Assembly: GCF_004919085.1 (NCBI RefSeq) | Contig: NZ_STGL01000007.1 | Coordinates: 1-64,000 of the forward strand | From: Nocardioides sp. GY 10127 | GTDB lineage: Bacteria; Actinomycetota; Actinomycetes; Propionibacteriales; Nocardioidaceae | Reading direction: 5' to 3' | DNA length: 64,000 nt | Part shown: positions 16,499-25,255 of the stretch, piece after piece | Layout of the letters: each line of letters starts with the position of its first letter | Numbering within the stretch: the stretch's first letter is position 1 | The notes under the pieces: generated by a model | What the model saw: only the letters and a program-made list of their open reading frames with translations | Databases searched by the model: none | What the model was told of the DNA's origin: nothing | Translations under genes and position numbers: made by a program

Positions 16499-16541
16499 GC
16501 GCCCCCGGCAGGATTCGAACCTGCGACCGGCGGATTAGAAG
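16499..16541 (-). repeat. att repeat, tRNA copy
   Basis: Identical over 43 bases to 148-190. This copy lies within the intact tRNA-Arg gene, so integration at the 3' half left the tRNA functional. Confidence 0.92.
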
Positions 16542-16573
16542 GCCGCTGCTCTATCCAGCTGAGCTACGGAGGC
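16500..16573 (-). tRNA. tRNA-Arg (anticodon UCU)
   Basis: A full cloverleaf of 74 bases is present. The 7-base-pair acceptor is GCCTCCG with CGGGGGC, and the D arm and T arm (GCAGGTTCGAATCCTGC) are complete. The anticodon loop CTTCTAA gives UCU, the rare AGA codon. CCA is not encoded. The last anticodon-stem pair is a C-U mismatch (31/39), which lies inside the att core. The gene is the integration target of the element to its left. Confidence 0.95.
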
Positions 16574-16739
16574 GGGAGCCGTCGGCCGGTGGCCGCGACG
16601 CCCGGTGAGGATACCGGTCCACGCGTCCCGGCCCGGAACCGGACGGTCCGGGCTACCGTCCCACCGACGCTGACACCCCACCTGCCTCCCGGCTCCCCGA
16701 GCCGGCCCGAGGCCGGACACGTCCCTCGGGAGGACCACC

Positions 16740-19202
16740 GTGCTCGCTGACCCGGCCCAGACACCAGCCCAGAGACCCGCCCAGACACCAGCCCTGAGCC
16801 CCGCCGCGCGGCCGGCCGGGCGTGCCGGCCGACGCACGCTCGCCCTCGCGGCGGTCCTGCCGGCGATGGCGCTGGTCTGGGCGTCGCTCGCACCCTCGGC
16901 GCAGGCCGCGGACGGCTCCGGGCTGTGCACCCGCGCGGTCGTGAGCGACCCGGCGGACGTCCTGGCCGACGCGAAGGTCGAGCAGGCGGCGAAGGCGCTG
17001 GAGTCGGACGACGTCACGGTCAAGGTGATCGCGGTCGAGCAGTCGCCCGGGGGCTCGCTCGAGGACGCGGTCGCCGACCTGCGCGCCGAGTGCGACGACT
17101 GGGGCTGGACCCGGGGCGGCGGCCGCTCGCTGCTGCTCCTGGCCGTGGCGACCGAGGACGAGGAGTTCCGCTACCACTACGACGGGGCGGCGATCAGCGC
17201 GTTCGACACCGCCGCCGGCACCGCGAAGCGGCAGATGCGCAGCCACTTCGCCGCGGGCCGCTGGACCGCCGGCATGGTCGCGGGCCTCGAGGCGTTCGAC
17301 GACGCCTGGCCCCGGGAGCGGTCGTCGAGCAGCGGTGCAGGCAGTGCGAACGGCAGCGCGAACGGCACGGGCAACGCCTCGGGCTACGGCACGGGGACGG
17401 GGCGCACCGACGCGCTCGACGGCTCCGAGGAGTCCGGCAACCCCGGCGTCGGGCTGGCTGTGGTCCTCGGCGTCGTGGCGCTGGCCGGCGGCGGCTACCT
17501 CGCCGTGGTCGGCGTCCGGCGGCGACGGTCCCGCCGCGAGGCGCGCGCCCGGCTCACGACGGCCCTCGACGGCCTCGCCGAGGCCTGGCTGGCGCTCGAG
17601 GAGGGCTCCGAGCTCGTGGCGGCCCGGGTGGCGGCGCTGCCGGGCACCCGCGACGTCCTGCTCGACGAGGTGCGGGCCACGGACGCGGAGGCCGCCCGCC
17701 TGCGCGAGGCGGGGGAGCGCACCTGGCTGGACGTGAGCGACCGGCTCTCGCCGCGCGCGGTGGCCCGGTTGGACGTCGCCGCGGCCGCCGCCGAGCAGCG
17801 GACGGTCGAGGAGGCGCGGGCCGGGCTGGTGGAGGCCGGGGCCCGGCAGGACGAGGTCGCGGCGCTCCTGGACGCCTTCGACACCGCGGCCGCGACGGTG
17901 CCCGGCCGGTGCGCGACGCTCGAGGAGGCCGCGGGCGACCTGGAGCGCGCGGTCCGGGCCCGGCAGGACGAGGGCTTCCGCTGCACCGAGAGCGTGGCGG
18001 AGCCGCAGCGGGCGCGCGCGTCGGCGGGGGAGGCCCGCGAGCTGGCCGGCGCTCGACGGCACGGCGACGCGTCCGCGCTGCTGGACTCCGCCGAGCAGCG
18101 GCTGGCGACGCACGCGGACGCCGTGGAGGGGCTGCCCCGTCGGCGCGACGCGATCCTGGCCGACGCCGCGCTGCTCCGGGCCTCGCTCGGCGCCCTCGAC
18201 GGCGACCTGACCCAGGCCGCGGCGGTGCTCGACGAGCTCGCGCGTGCCTACGAGCCCGGCTGCCACGACGACGTCCGCTCGGAGCTGGAGGTGGCCCGCG
18301 GCCTCCGTGCGGGGCTGGGCGCCCGCCTCGACGCGTGCGAGCACCAGGCGTCGATGGAGGTCCAGGCGTTCGACCAGGCCCAGGGCACGCTGGACGAGGC
18401 CCGCGCGGACGCCGGGCGGGCCGAGCAGGCGGCCAAGGCTCCGGAGGAGCGCCGGGCGCGGCTGGCCGGGCTCTCCCGCGACCTGCCGGGCCGGGTGCGC
18501 GAGGTCCTCGCCGGTGCCGAGGCCCTGCGGGCGGACGTCGCCGGGCACGTCGACGCGGTGGCCTACCTTCGGCCGACGCCCGCGGTGGGCCCGCTGCTGG
18601 ACGACGCGCGGCGACTCGAGTCCGACCTCGCCGCGGCCCGGCCACCGCTGCTGGCGGTGGAGGCGGCTCTGTCGCCGCTGGTGGAACGGCTGAGGACGCT
18701 GCGTTCCGTCGTGGACGAGGTGGTGGCCGAGCACACCCGCGCCCTCGAGGCGCTCGCGCGCGCCGAGGCCACGGTGGCGGCGGCCCGGTCCGCGGCCGCG
18801 GGGCGTGACGTGAGCGCCCGCACGCGGGCCCGGGCCGACGAGGCGGCAGCCGCGCTGGCCGGGGCCGCTGCAGCCGTGACGCTGAGCGCGATCCTCGCCG
18901 AGGCGGAGCGGGCGCGACGGCAGGGCGACGCGGCGCTCTCCGCGGCCCGCTCGGAGCGCGCGGCGGCCCAGCGGCGGCGCAGCGCCGTGACGACCGGCGT
19001 CTTCCTCGGCTCGTCGCGCCGGGGTGGCCCGGGAGGCGGGTTCGGAGGTTCCAGCGGGTTCGGTGGGGGCGGAGGCCACCACCACGGTGGCGGTGGCGGT
19101 GGCGGGTTCGGAGGCGGCCACGGCGGTGGCGGCGGGTTCGGCGGCGGCCATGGTGGTGGTGGCGGGTTCGGTGGCGGCCACGGCGGTGGCGGTCGCCACT
19201 GA
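16740..19202 (+). CDS. TPM-domain membrane protein with long coiled coil and Gly/His tail
   Basis: The 820-residue protein starts at a GTG with a GGGAGGA ribosome site. It has a signal peptide (cut near ASAQA, about residue 60), a TPM (YgcG-type) domain (about 65-190) and a Ser/Gly/Asn linker. One transmembrane helix follows (about 240-262), then a very long Ala/Glu/Arg-rich coiled-coil region (about 265-755) and a C-terminal tail of repeated GGFGGGHGGGG. Similar TPM proteins are common in actinobacteria; cell-envelope or membrane-repair roles have been suggested for the family. The topology places the coiled coil in the cytoplasm. Confidence 0.8.
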   Translation: MLADPAQTPAQRPAQTPALSPAARPAGRAGRRTLALAAVLPAMALVWASLAPSAQAADGSGLCTRAVVSDPADVLADAKVEQAAKALESDDVTVKVIAVEQSPGGSLEDAVADLRAECDDWGWTRGGGRSLLLLAVATEDEEFRYHYDGAAISAFDTAAGTAKRQMRSHFAAGRWTAGMVAGLEAFDDAWPRERSSSSGAGSANGSANGTGNASGYGTGTGRTDALDGSEESGNPGVGLAVVLGVVALAGGGYLAVVGVRRRRSRREARARLTTALDGLAEAWLALEEGSELVAARVAALPGTRDVLLDEVRATDAEAARLREAGERTWLDVSDRLSPRAVARLDVAAAAAEQRTVEEARAGLVEAGARQDEVAALLDAFDTAAATVPGRCATLEEAAGDLERAVRARQDEGFRCTESVAEPQRARASAGEARELAGARRHGDASALLDSAEQRLATHADAVEGLPRRRDAILADAALLRASLGALDGDLTQAAAVLDELARAYEPGCHDDVRSELEVARGLRAGLGARLDACEHQASMEVQAFDQAQGTLDEARADAGRAEQAAKAPEERRARLAGLSRDLPGRVREVLAGAEALRADVAGHVDAVAYLRPTPAVGPLLDDARRLESDLAAARPPLLAVEAALSPLVERLRTLRSVVDEVVAEHTRALEALARAEATVAAARSAAAGRDVSARTRARADEAAAALAGAAAAVTLSAILAEAERARRQGDAALSAARSERAAAQRRRSAVTTGVFLGSSRRGGPGGGFGGSSGFGGGGGHHHGGGGGGGFGGGHGGGGGFGGGHGGGGGFGGGHGGGGRH

Positions 19203-19255
19203 CCCGGGCCGTCCCGGCCGGCCTCGTGGCGGCAGCGGGAGCCGGCCGCCGGCCG

Positions 19256-20629
19256 TCAGAGCGGCTCGAGCTCGTCCTCGTCGTCCAGGGGGTCGACGCC
19301 CCCGCCCGCCAGGAACGCGGCCAGCAGGGTGGTGGCCGGGACGGCGAGGATCAGGCCGATCGCGCCGACGAGGGTGCGGACGATCTCCTCGGCCAGCTGC
19401 TCGGTGGAGGCCAGCTGCAGCAGCGGCCGGTCGTAGAGGTAGAGCAGCATGAGCACGGCCAGCGCCCCGCCCGCGTAGGCGAAGACGATCGTGTAGATCG
19501 TCGAGGCGATGTGGTCGCGGCCGATGCGCATGCCGCTGGTGAACAGCTCGGAGCGCCGCATGCCGGGGGCTGCGGCCCGCAGCTCCCAGACGGCCGAGGT
19601 CTGGGTGATGGTGACGTCGTTGAGGATGCCGAGCCCGGCGATGACGAGGGCGCAGGCCAGCAGCCCGCGGAAGTCGAGGTCCGGGGCGTACGCGCCGAGC
19701 AGGGAGGCGGACTCGTCGGAGACGCCGCTCAGGCTGGCCAGGTGGACCCAGAGCTCGCCCAGCAGCGTCACCAGGCCGACGCCCGCGAACGTGCCGAGCA
19801 GGGCCGCGCTCGTGCGCCAGGAGACGCCGTGGGTGGTGTAGAGGACGACCACGAGGATCAGGACGGCGCTGCACAGGGCGACGGGGACGCCGGGCGCACC
19901 GGTGAGCAGCGCGGGCAGGGTGAACTCCCACAGGACGCCGCCGCTCACCGCGAGCCCGACCAGCGCCATGAGCCCGCGCAGCCGGGCCACGGCGACCGCG
20001 ACGACGACGAACAGCGCGAGCAGCAGGAGCAGCGAGCCGTCCCGGTCGGTGGCGTAGTAGGAGTAGGTGGCCTTGTCGGTGCTGCCGAGCGCGGAGCTGT
20101 CGCTGGACCCGGTGGAGGACAGCGGCACCCGCAGCAGCTCGACCGTGTCGCCGGCCGCCAGCCCCGAGGTGAGGACGTCGGAGGAGACCGGCACGGCGAA
20201 GGCGGAGTCCTCGCCGGTCGTGGTCACCTTGATGACGCCGCAGCCGTTGCCGATGTCGGACTGGTCCTTGCACGGCGACTGGACCGTGGTGACGGTCGCG
20301 TCGACGTACGTGGCGCCCTTGGCCGTGGAGCCCGAGACGTCCCCGAGCGTCGCCAGCCCGGAGGCCGACGGCCAGAGGAGGACGACGCCGGCCAGGGCGA
20401 CGGCCACCGCCGCGACGACGATCCCGAGGATGGTCAGCCGGGTGCCGAGCGCGATGTCCGGCTCTGGTCCCCCGTGGCCGTGCCCGTGCGAGTGTCCGTG
20501 CCCGTGCGAGTGGCCGTGCGAGTGGCCGTGCGAGTGCCCGTGGCCGACGGGCGTCGGCGTCTCCTGCGGCGTCGTCTCGGCGCGCCGTCGTCCGCCCCGG
20601 CGCCGGGGGGCGGCCCGGTGACCGGCCAC
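19256..20629 (-). CDS. YibE/F-family membrane protein with His-rich N terminus
   Basis: The 457-residue integral membrane protein has about eight transmembrane helices and matches the YibE/F family, including a YTTHGVSWRTSAAL segment and ILNDVTITQTSAVWEL. A GTG at 20629 is chosen because GGAG lies five bases upstream. Before the first membrane helix (about 70) there is a run of alternating His with Gly or Ser (about 30-52), likely to bind metal. An extracytoplasmic domain with a Cys pair follows (about 95-195). Substrate unknown; a metal-linked transport role is inferred from the His run only. Confidence 0.8.
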   Translation of the reverse strand: MAGHRAAPRRRGGRRRAETTPQETPTPVGHGHSHGHSHGHSHGHGHSHGHGHGGPEPDIALGTRLTILGIVVAAVAVALAGVVLLWPSASGLATLGDVSGSTAKGATYVDATVTTVQSPCKDQSDIGNGCGVIKVTTTGEDSAFAVPVSSDVLTSGLAAGDTVELLRVPLSSTGSSDSSALGSTDKATYSYYATDRDGSLLLLLALFVVVAVAVARLRGLMALVGLAVSGGVLWEFTLPALLTGAPGVPVALCSAVLILVVVLYTTHGVSWRTSAALLGTFAGVGLVTLLGELWVHLASLSGVSDESASLLGAYAPDLDFRGLLACALVIAGLGILNDVTITQTSAVWELRAAAPGMRRSELFTSGMRIGRDHIASTIYTIVFAYAGGALAVLMLLYLYDRPLLQLASTEQLAEEIVRTLVGAIGLILAVPATTLLAAFLAGGGVDPLDDEDELEPL

Positions 20630-20694
20630 GTGGTCTCCGTCCTGGTGGTGCGTGGTGCTCGCGATGGGGTGGGGCGGGGTGCGGCTCGGCCCGC

Positions 20695-22119
20695 TCAGCG
20701 GCGGTGCCGCGCCATCCACGCCTCGACGTCGGCGGAGGCCCGGGGGAGCGCCGCGGACAGGTTGACCGCCTCGCCCGCGGTGATCAGCACGTCGTCCTCG
20801 ATCCGGATGCCGATGCCGCGCAGCTCCTCGGGCACGAGGAGGTCGTCCTCCTGGAAGTACAGGCCCGGCTCGACCGTGAGGACCATGCCCTCGGCAAGGG
20901 TGCCCTTGGCGTAGGACTCGGGGGCGGCCATGCCGCAGTCGTGGACGTCCATGCCGAGCATGTGGCTGGTGCCGTGGAGCGTCCAGCGGGCGTACACGCG
21001 GCTGTCGGGCAGCAGCGCCTCCTCGGCGCTCACCGGCAGGAGCCCACGGTCGGCGAGGCCGTGCGCGAGGACCCGCATGGAGGCGGCGTGGATGTCCGCG
21101 AACGCGGCGCCCGGGCGGGCGGCCTCGATGCCGGCGTCCTGCGCCGCCAGGACGAGGTCGTAGAGCTCGCGCTGGACGGGGGAGTAGGTGCCGCTGACGG
21201 GGATCGTGCGCGTGACGTCGGCGGTGTAGAGGTGGTGGCCCTCCACGCCCATGTCCAGCAGGACCATCTCGCCGGGCGTGATGGGCCCGGAGTTCTCGAT
21301 CCAGTGCAGGGTCGTGGCGTGCCGGCCGCCGCCGACGATCGAGTCGTAGCCGATGTCGTTGCCCATCGTGCGTGCGCGCCGGAAGAAGGTGCCCTCGATC
21401 CAGCGCTCGCCGTGGCGGACGGCGTTCTCCCAGTCCTCGACGACGTCGGTGAACCCGAGCGTGGTGGCGTCGCAGGCCGCCTGGAGCTGCCCGACCTCCC
21501 ACGCGTCCTTGATCAGCCGCTGCTCCGAGGCGACGCGCGCGAGCTCGGCGTCGCGCTGCTCGTCGCCGCCCACGAGACCGTCGACGGCCGTCGACACGCC
21601 CCGGTGGACGCGGGTCTTGGTCGTGCCGGCCAGGTCGCCCGGGAGGTCGTCGATGTGCCGGGTCTCGACCCCGAGGGAGTCGGAGATCTCCTTGAGCGAG
21701 GGACGCCGGCCTGCCCACAGCTCCCCGTACTGCCGGTCCCGGAAGAACTCGTCGGTCTCGCGGGAGGAGCGCGGCCGCGCGTAGAGCACGGCGTCGCCGT
21801 CCTCGACGACGAGCACGGCGTCCGAGGTGAGGTTGCCCGAGTAGTAGGCGTGCGCGGTGTCGGGGCGGAACCGGTAGTCGGTGTCGTTGGCGCGGACCTT
21901 GTACGTGCCGGCCGGCAGCACGAGCCGCTCGCCCGGGAAGGCCTCGGCGAGCCGGGCGCGCCGGGCGGCCGCCGAGGCGGCGACGTCCTGCGGGGCCAGG
22001 TCGAGGTCGCGGTCGCCCCAGCCCGTCCGCATGAACGCGGCGTAGGCCTCCGGGACGGCCGGGTCGTGGGACTCGGTCTTCGGCTCGGGGGCGCCGTCGG
22101 CAGGCTTCGCGTCGCTCAT
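20695..22119 (-). CDS. Xaa-Pro aminopeptidase (aminopeptidase P)
   Basis: The 474-residue M24B metallopeptidase removes N-terminal residues that precede proline. It has the AMP_N domain (about 50-190) and a creatinase-fold catalytic domain (about 225-460). The five dinuclear metal ligands are visible in order: Asp in LLDMGVEG, Asp in YTADVTRT, His in GTSHMLGMDVHD, Glu in TVEPGLYF and Glu in IRIEDDV. The ATG at 22119 begins a short disordered leader (MSDAKPAD). Likely cytoplasmic peptide turnover. It is divergent from the PrsW gene. Confidence 0.94.
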   Translation of the reverse strand: MSDAKPADGAPEPKTESHDPAVPEAYAAFMRTGWGDRDLDLAPQDVAASAAARRARLAEAFPGERLVLPAGTYKVRANDTDYRFRPDTAHAYYSGNLTSDAVLVVEDGDAVLYARPRSSRETDEFFRDRQYGELWAGRRPSLKEISDSLGVETRHIDDLPGDLAGTTKTRVHRGVSTAVDGLVGGDEQRDAELARVASEQRLIKDAWEVGQLQAACDATTLGFTDVVEDWENAVRHGERWIEGTFFRRARTMGNDIGYDSIVGGGRHATTLHWIENSGPITPGEMVLLDMGVEGHHLYTADVTRTIPVSGTYSPVQRELYDLVLAAQDAGIEAARPGAAFADIHAASMRVLAHGLADRGLLPVSAEEALLPDSRVYARWTLHGTSHMLGMDVHDCGMAAPESYAKGTLAEGMVLTVEPGLYFQEDDLLVPEELRGIGIRIEDDVLITAGEAVNLSAALPRASADVEAWMARHRR

Positions 22120-22247
22120 GCGGGCCACTCTAGACCCGCCCACGGACGCCGGGCCCCCGCCTGTCGGCGGGCGGCAGGAAGGCCTGACGCGCCCGCTTGA
22201 CCCCCGTGCTACACACCTGCGGGCCACCCGACGGATAGGGTGCTGAC

Positions 22248-23369
22248 ATGAAGCGCCGCGGACCCGACGGAAAGGTGTTCACGCTGGTCGTGAGCATCGT
22301 CGTGGTCCTGAGCGCCCTGCCGGTGCTGCTGGTGGTCGCCCTCGCCGGTGCGCCGGGGACGGTCCTGCTCGCCACGGTGCTGGCCGCGCTGCCGGTCGTG
22401 CCGGTCGTCTCCTGCTTCCTGTGGCTGGACCGCTACGAGCCGGAGCCCCGCTCGCTGCTCCTCCTGGGGCTGGGCTGGGGCGCCGCCGTCGCGGTGGCCG
22501 CAGCCCTGTTCCTGCAGGGCATCGGCGGCCTGCTGGTGCCGGTCACCTCGGCGGGCGGCCTGGCCGTCCTCGCGCCGGTGACGGAGGAGGCCGCCAAGGG
22601 CGCCTTCCTCGTGGCGCTGCTGTGGTGGCGTCGCGCCGAGCTGGACGGCGTCCTGGACGGCCTCGTGTACGCCGGCATGGTCGGCACCGGGTTCGCCTTC
22701 ACCGAGAACATCCTCTACCTGGCCGCGGCCTACGACGGCACGGACGGGGTCGGCCCGGGCGGGACGACCTCGCTCACGGCCACGTTCGTCGTGCGCTGCC
22801 TGGCCAGCCCCTTCGCCCACCCCTTCTTCACCGCCTTCACCGGCATCGGGGTGGGCCTCGCGGTCTCCTCGCGCAGCGGTCTCGTCCGGCTGGGCGCCCC
22901 CGTCGTGGGGTACCTGCTGGCCGTGACCGCGCACGCGTTGTGGAACGCCTCGACCCTCGCCGGCCTCGGCGGCTTCGCCGCCGTCTACGTGCTGATCATG
23001 GCCCCGGCGCTGCTGCTGGTCGCCGGGCTCGGCCTCTGGGCCCGGACGGCCGAGCGGCGGATGCTCGGCGCGGCCCTCCAGGACGCGGCGGCCAGGGGGC
23101 TCCTCCCGGCCACCGACATCGGCTGGGTGGTCGACCTCGGGGCCCGCCGGCTGGCCCGCCGGCACGCCCGCGCCGTCGGCGGTCCGGAGGCGGAGGACCG
23201 CATGCGTGAGTACCAACAGGCAGCGATCGAGCTGGGCTTCCTGCATCATCGCTACCTGCGAGGCACCGCACCCGCTGACTTCGCCTCCCGCGGAGGCGCC
23301 TACGTCGCACGGATCGGCGCCGTGCGACCGTCCGTCGAATTCCCAGGACAGGTGGTTCCGACCCGATGA
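22248..23369 (+). CDS. PrsW-family intramembrane metalloprotease
   Basis: The 373-residue membrane protein carries the PrsW signature: EE-x-x-K (TEEAAK, Glu113-114), FAFTENILY (about 149-157), an ASPFAHPFF segment and a terminal His motif AHALWN. It has about eight membrane helices and a 100-residue cytoplasmic tail. PrsW in Bacillus cleaves an anti-sigma factor; the substrate here is not shown. The stop overlaps the next gene by four bases (ATGA), so it is coupled to the dynamin-like GTPase, which suggests a joint membrane-stress role. Confidence 0.92.
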   Translation: MKRRGPDGKVFTLVVSIVVVLSALPVLLVVALAGAPGTVLLATVLAALPVVPVVSCFLWLDRYEPEPRSLLLLGLGWGAAVAVAAALFLQGIGGLLVPVTSAGGLAVLAPVTEEAAKGAFLVALLWWRRAELDGVLDGLVYAGMVGTGFAFTENILYLAAAYDGTDGVGPGGTTSLTATFVVRCLASPFAHPFFTAFTGIGVGLAVSSRSGLVRLGAPVVGYLLAVTAHALWNASTLAGLGGFAAVYVLIMAPALLLVAGLGLWARTAERRMLGAALQDAAARGLLPATDIGWVVDLGARRLARRHARAVGGPEAEDRMREYQQAAIELGFLHHRYLRGTAPADFASRGGAYVARIGAVRPSVEFPGQVVPTR

Positions 23370-25111
23370 CAGCCAGGCCAGACGACGCCGTGCCCGTGCC
23401 CGGTGGGCAGGACGCGCAGATGCTCACCGCCCTGGTGCGCCTGCGGGGCGCCCTCCAGGAGGCCGCGCTGCCCCTGGACCTGCCGGGGAGCGAGGAGCTG
23501 CGCACGTCGCGTCAGCAGATGCTCGACCAGCTCGAGGACTACGTCATCCCGCGCGTGATGACGCTGGACTCGCCGATGCTCGCCGTCGTCGGCGGCTCGA
23601 CCGGTGCCGGCAAGTCCACCCTGGTCAACAGCCTGGTGGGCAGTCGCGTGACGACGCCCGGGCTGCTGCGCCCGACGACCCGCTCGCCCGTCCTGGTGCA
23701 CCACCCGGACGACGCGCACTGGTTCGGCCAGGACAGGCTGCTGCCCGACCTGCTGCGCGTCGACCACGCCACCGACGACCCGGACTCCCTCCAGCTCGTC
23801 GCCACGGAGGCCGTGCCCCAGGGCCTGGCGATCCTCGACGCCCCCGACGTCGACTCCGTCGAGGAGCGCAACCGCCAGCTCGCCGCGCAGCTGCTGGCCG
23901 CGGCGGACCTGTGGGTGTTCGTCACCTCCGCCGCGCGCTACGCCGACCAGGTGCCGTGGGAGTTCCTGCGGCAGGCCGCCGACCGCTCGACGGCCGTCGC
24001 CGTCGTCCTGGACAGGACGGCGGCCGAGGCCGTCCAGACGGTCTCCACCCACCTCGCCCGGATGCTCTCCAGCCGCGGTCTCAAGGACTGCCCGCTCTTC
24101 ATCGTGCACGAGGGCCAGGTGGACGAGGACGGGCTGCTCCCGCCGGGTCACGTCGGCGACATCCGTGGCTGGCTGGAGTCCCTGGCCTCCGACACCGCGG
24201 CCCGCACCGCCGTGGTCAAGCAGACCCTCGACGGCGCCGTCCGGGCCATCTCCCACCACGTCCACCCCATCGCGGACGCCGTGGTGCGGCAGGCGGAGGT
24301 GGCCGAGGGCCTGCGCGAGACCAGCAGGCGCGCCTACGCCCTCGCGCTGGCCGACACCCAGCGCGCCACCGCCGACGGGACCCTCATGCGCGGCGAGGTG
24401 CTCGCCCGCTGGCAGGAGTTCGTCGGGACCGGCGAGCTGCTCCGCTCGCTGGAGGACAAGGTCGGACGCCTGCGCGACCGGCTCGTCAGCGCCGTCAAGG
24501 GCAAGCCGCAGCAGGCCGACCGCGTGGTCGTGGCCGTCGAGTCCGGGCTCGAGCTGCTCGTGCTCGAGCGGGCCGAGGAGGCCGCCGAGCGCGCCGCCGA
24601 GGCGTGGCGGCAGCAGCCGGCGGGCGTCGAGCTGCTGGAGTCGGCCCCGGCCGACCTGTCCCGTGCCTCGCGCGACCTGCGCCGACGGGCCGAGCAGGCC
24701 GTCCGCGAGTGGCAGACCGACGTGCTGGAGCTCGTCCGTGCCGAAGGTGCCGACCGCCGCACCACCGCCAAGTTCCTCGCCCTCGGGGTGAACGGGCTCG
24801 GCGTGGCGCTCATGGTCGTCGTGTTCAGCCAGACGGCCGGGGTCACCGGGGCGGAGGCCGGGATCGCCGGCGGGTCCGCGGTGCTCGGGCAGAAGCTCCT
24901 CGAGGCCGTCTTCGGCGACCAGGCCGTCCGCGGCCTCGCCGAGCGGGCCCGGCGGATGCTCGACGACCGGGTGGCCGACCTCTTCGGCGCCGAGGAGGCC
25001 CGCTACACGACACTGGTCGACGGGCTCGGGGTGGACGCCGAGGCCGCCGGAGCGGTGCGCGAGGCCGTCCGCCGGGTCGACGACCTGCGGTTCGCGGCCG
25101 CGCAGAACTGA
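23366..25111 (+). CDS. Dynamin-like GTPase, first of a pair
   Basis: The 581-residue protein has a P-loop GTPase domain (G1 GGSTGAGKST at about 74-83, G3 LDAPDVDS at about 155-162) and a helical stalk-like part. Two hydrophobic helices lie near 475-515 (LGVNGLGVALMVVVF and neighbours), followed by a short C-terminal helical segment. The layout matches bacterial dynamin-like or YfjP-type GTPases that act on membranes. It is co-translated with PrsW and lies 144 bases before a second GTPase of the same kind. Such tandem pairs are typical of dynamin-like systems that work as hetero-oligomers. Confidence 0.85.
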   Translation: MTARPDDAVPVPGGQDAQMLTALVRLRGALQEAALPLDLPGSEELRTSRQQMLDQLEDYVIPRVMTLDSPMLAVVGGSTGAGKSTLVNSLVGSRVTTPGLLRPTTRSPVLVHHPDDAHWFGQDRLLPDLLRVDHATDDPDSLQLVATEAVPQGLAILDAPDVDSVEERNRQLAAQLLAAADLWVFVTSAARYADQVPWEFLRQAADRSTAVAVVLDRTAAEAVQTVSTHLARMLSSRGLKDCPLFIVHEGQVDEDGLLPPGHVGDIRGWLESLASDTAARTAVVKQTLDGAVRAISHHVHPIADAVVRQAEVAEGLRETSRRAYALALADTQRATADGTLMRGEVLARWQEFVGTGELLRSLEDKVGRLRDRLVSAVKGKPQQADRVVVAVESGLELLVLERAEEAAERAAEAWRQQPAGVELLESAPADLSRASRDLRRRAEQAVREWQTDVLELVRAEGADRRTTAKFLALGVNGLGVALMVVVFSQTAGVTGAEAGIAGGSAVLGQKLLEAVFGDQAVRGLAERARRMLDDRVADLFGAEEARYTTLVDGLGVDAEAAGAVREAVRRVDDLRFAAAQN

Positions 25112-25255
25112 GGCCGGCGTCCATGAACGACCGCGGCCGGCCCGAGGCTCCCCGTCACGTGAGGGAGCCCTCGGTCCTGCCGTCGTTCGCGCATGTCGCA
25201 CCGCGACCCCCTAGGGTGTCGCACAGCCAGTTGTTGTCACGGTGAGCGGGAGAAC

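Larger units (their letters stand above)
148..16541. mobile_element. Integrative element in tRNA-Arg(UCU), phage-island-like
   Basis: A 16.4-kb element is bounded by a perfect 43-base direct repeat (148-190 and 16499-16541) that covers the tRNA-Arg 3' half up to the anticodon loop. It encodes a tyrosine integrase, an excisionase, a primase-polymerase replication protein and a SNF2 helicase, so it can plausibly excise and replicate. Int with a regulator-like gene runs rightward and xis-giant protein-primase-helicase runs leftward from a shared operator region, as in phage-inducible islands. No conjugation, capsid, portal or terminase gene is visible. Cargo sits at both ends, and the left cargo is clearly AT-richer than the host (about 45% GC in the 60 bases 2761-2820). 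Confidence 0.9.

Noticed and set aside
148..16541. Actinobacterial conjugative element (AICE)
   Set aside because: No TraB/FtsK-type translocase, Spd or nudix/Kor gene is present; the primase and integrase alone do not define an AICE.
16653..20273. A 1206-codon open frame on the minus strand
   Set aside because: It is antisense to the TPM-domain gene and out of frame with YibE/F; the product is Arg/Gly/Ala-rich without motifs.
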